From positions 15,001-54,130 of the forward strand of contig NZ_AAWL01000016.1 in the NCBI RefSeq assembly GCF_000169155.1: a stretch of DNA of 39,130 bases, written 5' to 3'. This DNA comes from Thermosinus carboxydivorans Nor1. GTDB taxonomy: Bacteria; Bacillota; Negativicutes; Sporomusales; Thermosinaceae. Under the pieces are notes generated by a model. The model did no database searches. It saw only the letters and a program-made list of their open reading frames with translations, and was not told the DNA's origin. The position numbers were made by a program, and so were the translations under genes. This document shows, piece after piece, positions 8,845 to 17,178 of this stretch; the first letter of the stretch is position 1; every line of letters begins with the position of its first letter.

Positions 8845-8883
8845 ATGGAAAAGAGAAGAAGACACCACCATCTGGCAGGATGA
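8845..8883 (+). CDS. Possible 12-residue peptide MEKRRRHHHLAG
   Basis: TAGGAGT lies six bases before an ATG that opens a 12-codon frame rich in Arg and His, ending at a TGA at 8881-8883. It could be a small leader peptide, or the surviving start of a gene cut off by the debris that follows. Nothing else supports expression. Confidence 0.2.
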   Translation: MEKRRRHHHLAG

Positions 8884-8920
8884 GTAATCAAAATCGATTA
8901 CTTAAGAGGGGATGTCTTCT
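8857..8920. repeat. Nested inverted repeats after copZ
   Basis: An outer imperfect inverted repeat (AGAAGACAC at 8857-8865 against GATGTCTTCT at 8911-8920) encloses an inner perfect hairpin, AGTAATC (8883-8889) with GATTACT (8896-8902). It has no T-run and is not a normal terminator. It may be an end of a lost mobile element. Confidence 0.4.
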
Positions 8921-8973
8921 ATAGGAAAAGAAACTTCGTTTTGTTATGCCGTTACTCCTTTTGGTATTTGAAG

Positions 8974-9150
8974 ATGTTTTTAAATAATTTATCTGGCAAA
9001 ATGGACTTTCAAGAGTTTTAGTGCCGGCTTGACGACAAACTTAATAAAGTTGGCCGCAAAATTACCGAACTTGTTTTAGAAGAATTAGGCAGACAGCTTC
9101 AACAAGATAAAACAAAATGGCGCGGGTGGCAGAACTGCGTAAGCGCCTGA
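8974..9150 (+). pseudogene. Decayed ISLre2-like transposase (UPF0236) N-terminal fragment
   Basis: The frame reads MFLNNLSGKMDFQEF, a TAG stop at 9019-9021, then CRLDDKLNKVGRKITELVLE and onward to KTKWRGWQ, ending at a TGA (9148-9150). The pattern of a charged helix followed by ELVLEELGRQL and KWRGW resembles the N-terminus of ISLre2-family transposases; the rest of the roughly 450-residue protein is missing. The family call is from memory of the pattern and is moderate. The fragment carries an internal stop and is clearly non-functional. Confidence 0.5.
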
Positions 9151-9163
9151 TTAGGTTTGTCGG

Positions 9164-9199
9164 GAGGCAGAACTTTGAGGTTTCTGCCTCTTGTTTTTT
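9164..9199 (+). terminator. Terminator before the sigma-54 activator gene
   Basis: GAGGCAGAA (9164-9172) pairs with TTCTGCCTC (9182-9190), followed by TTGTTTTTT. It isolates the activator gene from upstream transcription. Confidence 0.88.
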
Positions 9200-9290
9200 G
9201 CTTCATAGGAACCTAAAGCGATAAACTTAACTTTGCATCTTATGATGCTAAGCATTTAAAAATAAACTCTCCGTAGGGGGAATAGCGATA

Positions 9291-10970
9291 ATGCTTTTCG
9301 AACAGGGAACTTTCATGTTCGTGATTTGTTCCGAAGATGGGACTATTCTATACGCTGATTCCAGGTTATCGACAGAGGATTTTAAACGTGGCACGGTATT
9401 ACAGGGATTTTCGGGACATCGCCAACCAGCAGCAGGAGAGTTTAAGATTGTCCAAACCAAGAACGGGTTGCTCGAACTTTGCTATGTGGAAACAGAATTT
9501 TTTAAGGGATATATCGGTGTAATGTGTAACGCCGAACTTCGGGATTTGGTAATCAACAAGTTAGAGGAAATCAACAAAGAGCTTGAGGCAATTTTCGAGT
9601 CGTCCCACGATGGCATTGTTGTTGCTGATGAGAACGGGGTTTTTATCAGGATTAATTCGAGCTATGAGCGGATTACGGGCATACCAAGGGAAGAAATCAT
9701 CGGGAAAACGGCGCAGTCGATTGTAGAAAAGGGTCTGGTTTCTGATTCGGTAACGATACATGTGTTAAAGACTGGTCAATCGCATACTTTTAGTCAGACC
9801 TTCCGCTCGGGTCGGCAGAGCGTTATCACCGGCAGTCCGGTTTTCGACAGCAACAACAGGATAATCCGCGTTGTGACCAATGTGCGCGATATGACGGAGA
9901 TAAATCGTCTTAAAGAAGAGTTGGCTGAATCGCAGAAAAAGCTGACACAATATTCTCAGATCGTTGAGACAATGACCGAAGAGCAGATGTTTAACGAAAA
10001 GCTCATTTTTCGCAGTAGGAAAATGGAGGTGGTGCGGGACAGCGCAATTAAATTTGCTAAGGTCGATGCGCCGCTTCTAATTACTGGGGAGTCAGGGGTC
10101 GGCAAGGAAGTCATCGCCGATCTTGTTTACAGGTATAGTCCTCGTAAAGGGTTACCGTTTTTGAAAATAAACTGCGGGGCTATTCCGGAAACATTATTGG
10201 AATCCGAGCTATTTGGCTACGAGGGTGGGGCTTTTACCGGGGCAAAGAAGGAAGGCCGGACTGGTCTCTTCGAAATGGCTAATGGCGGCACGGTTATGCT
10301 GGATGAAATAGGGGAGTTGCCGCTGGCACTTCAGGTTAAGTTGTTGCGTTTTGTTCAGCAGAAGGAGTTTTACCGGGTTGGTGGCAAAAAGGTCGTGAAG
10401 GTCGATGTGCGGCTTATTGCAGCCACTAATCGGGATTTGCAAGAGATGGTAAACCAGAAGCAATTCCGGTCGGATTTATTCTATCGGTTGAATGTGTTAA
10501 GGATTCACATTCCGCCACTGCGAGAAAGACCAGAGGATATTATTCCGTTAGTAAATTATCTATTAGACAAATATAACAAGAAATATAATGTATCCAAGCG
10601 AATTTCCGGCGATGTGTATCATGCTTTTACCAACTATACATGGGTAGGCAATGTGCGGGAACTAGAAAATCTGATAGAACGCCTGGTAGTGATCTGTGAC
10701 CGGGATGAGATTACCCTAGACTACCTACCGGACGAAATGAAAAAGGCAATATATGTGTGGCGCGATGACAGTATTGGTAGAGAACAGACCTATAAGGAGG
10801 CAAAAGAGGAGTTTGAAAGGGAGTTCTTCTGTCGGGCTCTAGAAAAATACAAAAGCTCACGTCAGGCAGCGGAAAAGCTTGGTCTCGATCACTCGACAAT
10901 TGTTAAGAAGGCGGCCAAATACGGTATTAAGCTGTTGTCGCGGAGCAGGACTTTTTCGGGCGAAAGTTAA
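9291..10970 (+). CDS. PAS-containing sigma-54-dependent transcriptional activator
   Basis: A 559-residue bacterial enhancer-binding protein. Residues 1-90 form an uncharacterised input region, 95-205 a PAS domain, 210-235 a short coiled linker, and about 240-465 the AAA+ domain: Walker A GESGVGK (266-272), sigma-54 contact loop GAFTGA (313-318) and Walker B VMLDEIGE (335-342). A Fis-type helix-turn-helix lies near 528-550. The family remodels sigma-54 RNA polymerase using ATP. The next gene has a well-formed sigma-54 promoter with inverted-repeat upstream sites, so this protein is the likely regulator of the MFS gene and perhaps of the whole catabolic island. The PAS ligand is not known. The ATG is preceded by TAGGGGGAA. 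Confidence 0.93.
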   Translation: MLFEQGTFMFVICSEDGTILYADSRLSTEDFKRGTVLQGFSGHRQPAAGEFKIVQTKNGLLELCYVETEFFKGYIGVMCNAELRDLVINKLEEINKELEAIFESSHDGIVVADENGVFIRINSSYERITGIPREEIIGKTAQSIVEKGLVSDSVTIHVLKTGQSHTFSQTFRSGRQSVITGSPVFDSNNRIIRVVTNVRDMTEINRLKEELAESQKKLTQYSQIVETMTEEQMFNEKLIFRSRKMEVVRDSAIKFAKVDAPLLITGESGVGKEVIADLVYRYSPRKGLPFLKINCGAIPETLLESELFGYEGGAFTGAKKEGRTGLFEMANGGTVMLDEIGELPLALQVKLLRFVQQKEFYRVGGKKVVKVDVRLIAATNRDLQEMVNQKQFRSDLFYRLNVLRIHIPPLRERPEDIIPLVNYLLDKYNKKYNVSKRISGDVYHAFTNYTWVGNVRELENLIERLVVICDRDEITLDYLPDEMKKAIYVWRDDSIGREQTYKEAKEEFEREFFCRALEKYKSSRQAAEKLGLDHSTIVKKAAKYGIKLLSRSRTFSGES

Positions 10971-11125
10971 ATGTATCTATCTACACTTACTGACCGTATT
11001 TCCTATTTGGCCAGTGATTTTAGTAGGTTTTGGGCAAAAATTGAGCAGAAACACATGAAAGTAATCTGGATTTTATCAATTAGACAAAATAAAAATCTTT
11101 ATACTCTCAGCGTATACTGTTTGTT

Positions 11126-11223
11126 CTGGTGAAAAATAGCACCATTAGTGATTTTTTTCACCAGACATTTGCTAATTATTGTAACATTTAATGGTGCCAC
11201 CTGGTGAAATATGTCACCAGGTG
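11126..11223 (+). promoter_or_regulatory. Upstream activator sites with TGGTGA/TCACCA repeats
   Basis: Two inverted repeats share the half site CTGGTGA. Site A is CTGGTGAAAAA (11126-11136) with TTTTTCACCAG (11154-11164). Site B is a perfect ten-base repeat, CACCTGGTGA (11198-11207) with TCACCAGGTG (11214-11223), six bases apart. They lie about 70 and 130 bases upstream of a sigma-54 promoter, the usual range for enhancer-binding proteins. The protein encoded at 9291 is the obvious candidate to bind them (inference). Confidence 0.75.
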
Positions 11224-11269
11224 CGTTTTATTTAAAACAATAAAACGCATAAAGTCTGAATTTTCGGTC

Positions 11270-11286
11270 TGGCATGAAATTTGCAT
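11270..11286 (+). promoter_or_regulatory. Sigma-54 (-24/-12) promoter of the MFS gene
   Basis: TGGCATGAAATTTGCAT matches the sigma-54 consensus TGGCAYR-N4-TTGCW, with GG (11271-11272) and GC (11283-11284) exactly ten bases apart. Transcription should start near 11296, giving a leader of about 48 bases. Confidence 0.88.
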
Positions 11287-11343
11287 TAATATTTAGCGCC
11301 GCGGCAATATACCAACATGATTTTATATGAGAGGAGTGCACTT

Positions 11344-12669
11344 ATGAACGTAGTGCAAAGTGGCGCAAGAAAAATCTGGGGTTACCGCCACATTGTCCTT
11401 ATCATGCTCTGGTTACTGTACATTATTAACTATTTTGACCGGATCAGCGTTTTGACGTTTTTGCCACTTATCAGGAAAGACCTTAACTTAACCCATCAGG
11501 AAATCGGTTTTGCGGCGTCAATCTTTTTCTTCGCTTACGCTTTAGCTCAGGTCAGTGCAGGTTATCTGGCGGATAAAATAGGACCCAAACGCGTTATGGG
11601 AATAGCCATTGTCGTATTTACTGCAGTCACCTTCCTTACTGGCATGGTACGGAACTACATTCAATTTGTCCTTTTAAGGCTCGGTCTTGGGCTTGGCGAA
11701 GGCCATCATTTCTCACCAGCCAATAAAACCATAGCGGATTGGTTTCCGAAAAGTGAAAAGGGGCGCGCCACTGCCTTCTTTTCTACAACCTGGGCTTTTG
11801 CGCCAGCTATCATACCCGTGGTAATTACCTCTATCGCTGCAGCGCTAGGTGGCGATTGGCGGACAATTTTTTACATTTTGGCCGTGCCTGGGGTTATCGG
11901 TATATTTTTGCTGTACTATTTTGTTTCCGATAAGCCGGAAGAGATGCTCAAGCGCGGCAGGCTTTCCCAGGAAGAGTACGATTATATTAAAGCAGGACTT
12001 GTGTCAGACGAGGCCGCGGTCGAAAAACTTGGTGTTAGCGTTATTTTAAAAGACCAAAGTCTATGGATGTACTCGGCGCAGTTGTTCTGCCTGCTGGCTG
12101 TTTATTGGGGTAGCACAACATGGATATCTTCTTTCCTTTTCGAACAGCATGGTTTCAGCCTTGCCAAGATGGGCGCACTCTCGGCCTTGCCATATGTTGT
12201 GGCGATTGTATCGACGATGTGCGGCGGCTGGCTTATGGATAAGGTCTTCCACCGAACCAAGCCTGTCGCGCTGATATCTTTTCTTGTTTCTATTCCTGTG
12301 CTTATGTACCTGGGTCAGGTGCCGAAAGGCAACATCAATTTACTAATCGTGATGCTGATTTTAAATGGGTTTTTCGTCAATCTGATCTGGGGGGTCATCT
12401 ATGCTTATCCGCAAGTGCGTTATCCTAAAGAGGTACTCGGTTCGGCAATAGGCCTGGCCAATGGCATCGGCCAGTTGGGTGCTTTCCTTTCGCCGTTGTT
12501 AGCCGGATATCTTGTAGAAAAAACGGCCCAAGGTATTTTTTACGACAAAGTGTTCTTTATGTTTGCCGCCTGCAGTGCACTGGGCGCCTTGGTTACTTGT
12601 CTACTAAAGGAGGAAACGCTAAGCATCGAGACATTGGTGGCCACAAAAAGCAACGCGATCCCAAGATAA
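11344..12669 (+). CDS. MFS transporter, anion:cation symporter-like
   Basis: A 441-residue protein with 12 predicted membrane segments. Typical MFS motifs are NYFDRISV in segment 1 and GYLADKIGPKRVMG in the loop between segments 2 and 3; the sequence style is that of the organic-anion ACS family. It should import an organic acid with protons. The ATG at 11344 follows GAGAGGAG; the upstream ATG at 11317 lacks a ribosome site. It is driven by a sigma-54 promoter, and its position before 4-hydroxybutyrate-type catabolic genes suggests it imports their substrate (inference). Confidence 0.9.
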   Translation: MNVVQSGARKIWGYRHIVLIMLWLLYIINYFDRISVLTFLPLIRKDLNLTHQEIGFAASIFFFAYALAQVSAGYLADKIGPKRVMGIAIVVFTAVTFLTGMVRNYIQFVLLRLGLGLGEGHHFSPANKTIADWFPKSEKGRATAFFSTTWAFAPAIIPVVITSIAAALGGDWRTIFYILAVPGVIGIFLLYYFVSDKPEEMLKRGRLSQEEYDYIKAGLVSDEAAVEKLGVSVILKDQSLWMYSAQLFCLLAVYWGSTTWISSFLFEQHGFSLAKMGALSALPYVVAIVSTMCGGWLMDKVFHRTKPVALISFLVSIPVLMYLGQVPKGNINLLIVMLILNGFFVNLIWGVIYAYPQVRYPKEVLGSAIGLANGIGQLGAFLSPLLAGYLVEKTAQGIFYDKVFFMFAACSALGALVTCLLKEETLSIETLVATKSNAIPR

Positions 12670-13095
12670 TAATTTTTGCCAATCTTATTGTAGTTTTGTC
12701 AAGATGCCATTCATCGCTAATTTTGAATTAGCGAGCGAAGCAGTGGGTAGAAACAAAAAAAGGCACTTTTGGCGGCTTACTTGTGAGTTTTGACAGTAGA
12801 AACGCGCATACCAAATTCTTCATCAAGGTTGGCGGCATTGTGTCTAGTAGGTAATACATACGCAAAGCTAAGGGAATGAGAGGCTGATAGAATTGCATGC
12901 GCTTAAAATGTCACTTATCGGCAGTAAGAGAAGAAACAGTACCGAGAATAAGGCTCGAACATAGGTTTTCATTTTCGTAGAACCTCATTTGTTTGTGATG
13001 GGAGTGAAAAAGGTGGTAGCTTCTACAGCCAGCATAAACACTGGGGTCTACGATACAAATAAATTAGCTAAAAATAAATTCTGGAGGTGTTTGCC
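12670..13095. other. Intergenic region with one hairpin, no gene seen
   Basis: Just after the MFS gene, TCGCTAATT (12714-12722) and AATTAGCGA (12726-12734) form a perfect nine-pair stem with a three-base loop. There is no T-run, so it may be a weak terminator or a protein site. The rest, to the ribosome site of the SDR gene (GGAGGTGT, 13083-13090), has no frame, repeat or sigma-54 promoter that I can support. Whether the SDR gene is read from the MFS promoter or from its own promoter is open. Confidence 0.5.
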
Positions 13096-13860
13096 ATGAA
13101 TTTTCCTAGTGCAGACCTTAGCGGCAAGACGGCGTTGGTAACCGGAGGTAGTAAGGGTATCGGTTTTGGTATGGCCTGTGCTCTGGCTCATGCCGGAGCT
13201 GATATCGTCATCGTTAGCCGTAACCTGGCCGAGGGGGAAAAAGCAGCTCAAGAAATAAGGAATATGGGTCGCAAAGCAATGGCTATTTCTTGCGATGTTA
13301 CCATACCGGCTGCAGTAAATGCAATGGTTGAGAAAGCTCTTGCGACTTTCGGCAAAATTGACATTTTGCTGAATAATGCTGGGATGAACATCCGCAAACC
13401 GGTGGTTGAGGTTACTGAGGAAGATTGGGACAAAGTGCTTGATACGAACTTGAAAGGTATTTTCTTAGTAGCTCAGCGTGTCGGAAAAGAGATGATCAAG
13501 CAACAAAGCGGTAAAGTAATCAATGTCGCTTCCATTTTGGGGGTTATCGGCCTGCCTTGGCTGGCTTCTTATGCCGCCAGCAAGGGGGGCATTGTCCAGC
13601 TGACTAAGGTTCTGGCTTTGGAGTGGGCTCAATACAACATCAATGTGAACTGTATTGCCCCGGCGTATATCCGAACGCCTATGACTGAGGGGTGGCTAAG
13701 CGACCAAGTTCGGTTGCAATCGATTTTGAGTAATACTCCGTTAGGCAGATTGGGTACGGTAGAGGACTTGGCTGGGCCGGTAGTATTCCTTGCGTCGGAT
13801 TGGTCTAACTATATTACCGGTCATACGCTGTTAGTCGACGGCGGATGGACCGCGAGATAA
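13096..13860 (+). CDS. Short-chain dehydrogenase/reductase
   Basis: A 254-residue classical SDR. Cofactor motif TGGSKGIG (16-23), NNAG (93-96), and the catalytic Ser146, Tyr159 and Lys163 in the usual YxxxK form. The ATG at 13096 lies six bases after GGAGGTGT; an in-frame GTG at 13087 sits inside that site. Relatives act as 3-oxoacyl reductases or polyol/hydroxyacid dehydrogenases. In this cluster it may oxidise or reduce a hydroxy acid feeding into or out of the dehydratase step, but its substrate cannot be read from sequence. Confidence 0.88.
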   Translation: MNFPSADLSGKTALVTGGSKGIGFGMACALAHAGADIVIVSRNLAEGEKAAQEIRNMGRKAMAISCDVTIPAAVNAMVEKALATFGKIDILLNNAGMNIRKPVVEVTEEDWDKVLDTNLKGIFLVAQRVGKEMIKQQSGKVINVASILGVIGLPWLASYAASKGGIVQLTKVLALEWAQYNINVNCIAPAYIRTPMTEGWLSDQVRLQSILSNTPLGRLGTVEDLAGPVVFLASDWSNYITGHTLLVDGGWTAR

Positions 13861-13988
13861 CATTGATAAGAGGGGCAACAGGGGGAGACGGAACATTCCC
13901 TTGGTAGACATCCACCTACGGCTATTTTCCCAAAGACATCCCAGGATCGTAAAGAGATTTTGATAATGTTTCAGTTTCAAAAATAAAG

Positions 13989-14034
13989 AAGAGCAGCTTC
14001 GGTTGATTATGTTAATCAACTGGTCGCTACTCTT
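13989..14034 (+). repeat. Long interrupted hairpin in the abfD leader
   Basis: GTTGATTA (14002-14009) and TAATCAAC (14013-14020) pair perfectly around TGT, and outer arms AAGAG (13989-13993) and CTCTT (14030-14034) extend the structure. It ends about 20 bases before the abfD start, close to the GGGGGA ribosome site. It could be an operator or an RNA structure controlling abfD; no T-run follows. Confidence 0.5.
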
Positions 14035-14055
14035 AATATACAAGGGGGATTAAAC

Positions 14056-15543
14056 ATGAAAACAGGCAAGGAGTATATCGATAGCTTGCGAAAACGGAAC
14101 ATCAAGGTGTATGTAAAAGGTCAGCTCTTGAAAAGTGAGGAAGTGGTCGATCATCCTTTCATCCGCGGCCATGTCAATTCTGCGGCCCTTACCTACGATC
14201 TGGCTCACGATCCAGTTTATGAGGACCTCATGACCGTCAAGTCCCATCTTACCGGCAAGAAGATCAACCGGTTCACCCATATTCACCAAAGCGTTGACGA
14301 TCTTGTGAAAAAGGTGAAAATGCTGAGGATGATTTCCCAGAAAACCGGTACCTGTTACCAGCGGTGCGTCGGTTTCGATGCCCTCAACGCTCTTTACACC
14401 GTAACCTACGAGATGGACAAGAAGCTGGGAACCGAATATCATCAGCGATTCAAGAAGTACCTCGAATATGTCCAGGAAAACGATATTATGGTTGCCGGTG
14501 CTATGACCGACCCTAAGGGCGACCGTAGCCTCCGCCCCAGCCAGCAGGCTGACCCGGATCTTTATGTCCATGTGGTTGAAAAGAATGACAAGGGCATCGT
14601 CATCCGTGGTGCCAAGGCTCATATGACTGGGATGGTCAACTCTCATGAGATGTTGATCATGCCGACCACGGCTATGACGGAGGAGGATAAGGATTATGCC
14701 GTGTCCTGCGCCGTACCCGTGGATGCTCCGGGAGTTTTGCACATATTCGGCCGTCAGACTAATGACGATCGCAAGTGCGAGGGTGAGATCGACCAGGGGA
14801 ACGCCCGTTACGGCATCGTAGGGGGCGAGTGTCTAACCGTGCTGGAAAATGTATTTGTGCCGTGGGAAAAGGTCTTTATGTGCGGCGAGACAGAATTCTC
14901 CGGCCTGCTGGTGGAACGGTTTGCCTGCTACCACCGCCAGAACTATGGCGGTTGCAAGGGCGGCGTATCCGACGTAGTCATCGGCGCGGCCGCCGTCATG
15001 GCGGATATGAGCGGCTACGGGAAGGCAGCGCATATCAAGGAAAAGATCAACGAAATGATTCACTTGACCGAAACGCTGTATGCTTGTTCGATCGCCTGCT
15101 CCGCCGAAGGTAAGCCCACCGCTTCAGGCGCCTACTATGTCGACCCGTTGCTGGCTAACGTCGGAAAACACAACGTTACTCGACTAATCTACGAGATTGA
15201 CCGCCTTGCCCAGGATATCGGCGGCGGCATTACGGCCACCATGCCGTCCGAATCCGACCTTAGGAATCCTGAGATCGGCAAATATGTCGAAAAATATCTT
15301 AAAGGCGTGTCCACCATACCCACCGAATACCGCATGCGTATTGCCCGCCTCATCGAAAATATGACCGGCGGTACCGCTCTAGTGGAAAGTATGCACGGTG
15401 CAGGGTCGCCCCAGGCGCAAAAGGTGTTTTATTCCAAACTTTCTAACCTCGAACACAAGAAACGCTGCGCTCTGGATATCGCCGGCGTTCCTGCTGATGA
15501 GGTTAAGGCGGCGCTGGAAGCGGCAGCTAAAGGCAAAAAATAG
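14056..15543 (+). CDS. abfD: 4-hydroxybutyryl-CoA dehydratase / vinylacetyl-CoA isomerase
   Basis: A 495-residue protein of the HpaB/AbfD flavoprotein family. All ligands of the catalytic [4Fe-4S] cluster of the Clostridium enzyme (Cys99, Cys103, His292, Cys299) are matched, each shifted by one: Cys100 and Cys104 in GTCYQRC, His293 and Cys300 in HRQNYGGC. HpaB-type monooxygenases lack these, so the dehydratase call is strong. The enzyme uses FAD and the cluster to turn 4-hydroxybutyryl-CoA into crotonyl-CoA by a ketyl-radical route and is oxygen sensitive (established). Downstream genes process crotonyl-CoA. Ribosome site GGGGGA precedes the ATG. A small cysteine protein follows after 14 bases. 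Confidence 0.95.
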   Translation: MKTGKEYIDSLRKRNIKVYVKGQLLKSEEVVDHPFIRGHVNSAALTYDLAHDPVYEDLMTVKSHLTGKKINRFTHIHQSVDDLVKKVKMLRMISQKTGTCYQRCVGFDALNALYTVTYEMDKKLGTEYHQRFKKYLEYVQENDIMVAGAMTDPKGDRSLRPSQQADPDLYVHVVEKNDKGIVIRGAKAHMTGMVNSHEMLIMPTTAMTEEDKDYAVSCAVPVDAPGVLHIFGRQTNDDRKCEGEIDQGNARYGIVGGECLTVLENVFVPWEKVFMCGETEFSGLLVERFACYHRQNYGGCKGGVSDVVIGAAAVMADMSGYGKAAHIKEKINEMIHLTETLYACSIACSAEGKPTASGAYYVDPLLANVGKHNVTRLIYEIDRLAQDIGGGITATMPSESDLRNPEIGKYVEKYLKGVSTIPTEYRMRIARLIENMTGGTALVESMHGAGSPQAQKVFYSKLSNLEHKKRCALDIAGVPADEVKAALEAAAKGKK

Positions 15544-15557
15544 GAAGCTTGGCAACA

Positions 15558-15851
15558 ATGAAGGTTGGGGTAAAGTTTTGTGGCAACTGCAATCCGTACG
15601 TCGACATGCCAACTATATTTAAGGAATTGTCGATGCGAGCTAAGGGGATTACTTTTGTCCGTTGGGACGACGAAAACTATGATGTCTTGTTAGTACTCAG
15701 CAGTTGCGGTAGGGATTGCGCCACTCGGCCGGACTTTACTGGCCCGGTGATTGTTGCCACCAGCGAGGCCGTCGATCGTTGGCCGGTGACGGCGGGAGAG
15801 TTGCCGGACGCCATCTTGGTTGCCTTAACAAAATACGGTACTGGTAGGTAA
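15558..15851 (+). CDS. Small four-cysteine protein of unknown function, thioredoxin-like fold possible
   Basis: A 97-residue protein I do not recognise as a named family. It has a beta-strand start leading to KFCGNCNP (Cys8, Cys11) and a second pair in SSCGRDC (Cys50, Cys54). The Cys-x3-Cys pair after a strand resembles the second half of thioredoxin-like [2Fe-2S] ferredoxins, but the first pair is spaced differently. It lies between abfD and the CoA-transferase gene, translated from a TAGGAAG site that overlaps the abfD stop, which suggests a helper role for the Fe-S/FAD dehydratase (inference). The ATG at 15558 is preferred to a TTG at 15549, which is too close to the ribosome site. Confidence 0.75.
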   Translation: MKVGVKFCGNCNPYVDMPTIFKELSMRAKGITFVRWDDENYDVLLVLSSCGRDCATRPDFTGPVIVATSEAVDRWPVTAGELPDAILVALTKYGTGR

Positions 15852-15863
15852 GATAAAAACGGA

Positions 15864-15891
15864 AAGCGGTGTGGGTTTACTCACACCGCTT
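15864..15891. repeat. Ten-pair hairpin between the small cysteine protein and the CoA-transferase gene
   Basis: AAGCGGTGTG (15864-15873) pairs perfectly with CACACCGCTT (15882-15891). The base run after it on the + strand is AATAAAAATT, so it is not a good + terminator. It may act as a weak terminator, an mRNA-processing stem or a stabiliser within the operon. Confidence 0.55.
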
Positions 15892-15955
15892 AATAAAAAT
15901 TGTTGGAGATAAAGGTTTAAATAAATAAAAAATATGTAATGCGAGGGTGAAAACG

Positions 15956-17158
15956 ATGACAGAAAAAAATCTTGCCGGAATTCGGGTTCTCGATTTTACC
16001 CGTGTACTTGCCGGTCCCTATCTGACCCAGATGCTTTGCGACTTAGGGGCTGAAGTTATAAAAATCGAGCAGCCGGGTAAGGGGGCGGACGAACGAGCCT
16101 TTTCTCCTATTGTCAAGGGCCAGAGCGGCTATTATATGATGCTTAACCGGGGGAAGAAGTCAATAACCCTTAACCTGAAAGATCCCAAGGCTAAGGAAAT
16201 CGTGTTTGAACTGGCCAAGAAATCTGATATCATCACCGAGAACTTCAAACCCGGGGTTATGGATTCACTCGGTTTTTCTTACGAAGCTTTCAAAAAGGTC
16301 AAGCCGGATATCATTATGTGTTCCATATCAACTTTCGGCCAGAAGGGTCCATATTCGCAACGAGTGGGCTACGATATTGTGGCCCAAGCCATGAGCGGCC
16401 TTATGTGGATGACCGGCGACCCAGATCGGCCGCCGACCCGTTCAGGCACTTCCATAGGAGATGTAAATGCTAGCGCTCACGCCCTGGGGGCTATTGGGGC
16501 GGCGCTTTATTACCGTGAAAAGACTGGTAAAGGTCAGTACATCGACATATCGATGCGTGACTGCCTGACGGCCATTATCGAAACGGCCATTCCGCGTTAC
16601 ACCATGAGCGGCGGCCAGGATAAACCCATGCGTAGCGGTCGTCATCATGCCACCATGGCCCCTTACGGCGTGTTCGATGCCGGCCGCGGCAATTATATAG
16701 TGTTGGGGGCGCTGAATCAAGCCATCTGGACAAGGTTGTGCACAGCCATGAACCGACCGGAGATGATCGATGATCCCCGCTATAATACTCCCACGGCCCG
16801 GGCTGAAAATTTGAGTGACGTGGTTACTGCTATCGAAACGTGGCTGCAGTCTTTCGCCGATGTTAATGAAGCGCTGCATATCTTGGAGGTTCACGAAGTA
16901 CCTTCAGCGCCTGTTCTCAATATCGAACAGCTGCTGCAGGATCCGCAGCTATTGATGCGCGATATGATAATCGAGGTAAATGACCCAATTTTCGGCGAAG
17001 TGAAGCTTCCGGCTACTCCTATGCGTTTTTCGGAAACCACAGTCATTAACACCACGCCGGCGCCGCTCCTCGGGCAGCATACTGAAGAGGTTCTTAAGAC
17101 TTTAGTGGGCATGACCGATGCTGAGATTGAGGCATTGCGGCAAAATAAAGTAATCTAA
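15956..17158 (+). CDS. Class III (CaiB/BaiF family) CoA-transferase
   Basis: A 400-residue protein of normal length. It starts LAGIRVLDFTRVLAGP, and GAEVIKIEQPGKGADE (32-47) follows. The catalytic aspartate is Asp169 in SIGDVNAS, the same number as in formyl-CoA transferase. Members move CoA from an acyl-CoA donor to a free acid through an aspartyl-CoA thioester. Next to abfD, it would activate 4-hydroxybutyrate using acetyl-CoA or another donor (inference); known 4-hydroxybutyrate fermenters use a class I transferase instead. The ATG at 15956 follows GAGGG by eight bases; the GTG at 15947 overlaps that site. Twenty bases separate it from the thiolase gene. Confidence 0.92.
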   Translation: MTEKNLAGIRVLDFTRVLAGPYLTQMLCDLGAEVIKIEQPGKGADERAFSPIVKGQSGYYMMLNRGKKSITLNLKDPKAKEIVFELAKKSDIITENFKPGVMDSLGFSYEAFKKVKPDIIMCSISTFGQKGPYSQRVGYDIVAQAMSGLMWMTGDPDRPPTRSGTSIGDVNASAHALGAIGAALYYREKTGKGQYIDISMRDCLTAIIETAIPRYTMSGGQDKPMRSGRHHATMAPYGVFDAGRGNYIVLGALNQAIWTRLCTAMNRPEMIDDPRYNTPTARAENLSDVVTAIETWLQSFADVNEALHILEVHEVPSAPVLNIEQLLQDPQLLMRDMIIEVNDPIFGEVKLPATPMRFSETTVINTTPAPLLGQHTEEVLKTLVGMTDAEIEALRQNKVI

Positions 17159-17178
17159 ATAGGAAAAGAGGGTTTAAT

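Noticed and set aside
12880-12900. GAGGCTGATAGAATTGCAT as a second sigma-54 promoter before the SDR gene
   Set aside because: GG and GC are 11 bases apart and the -24 block is poor.
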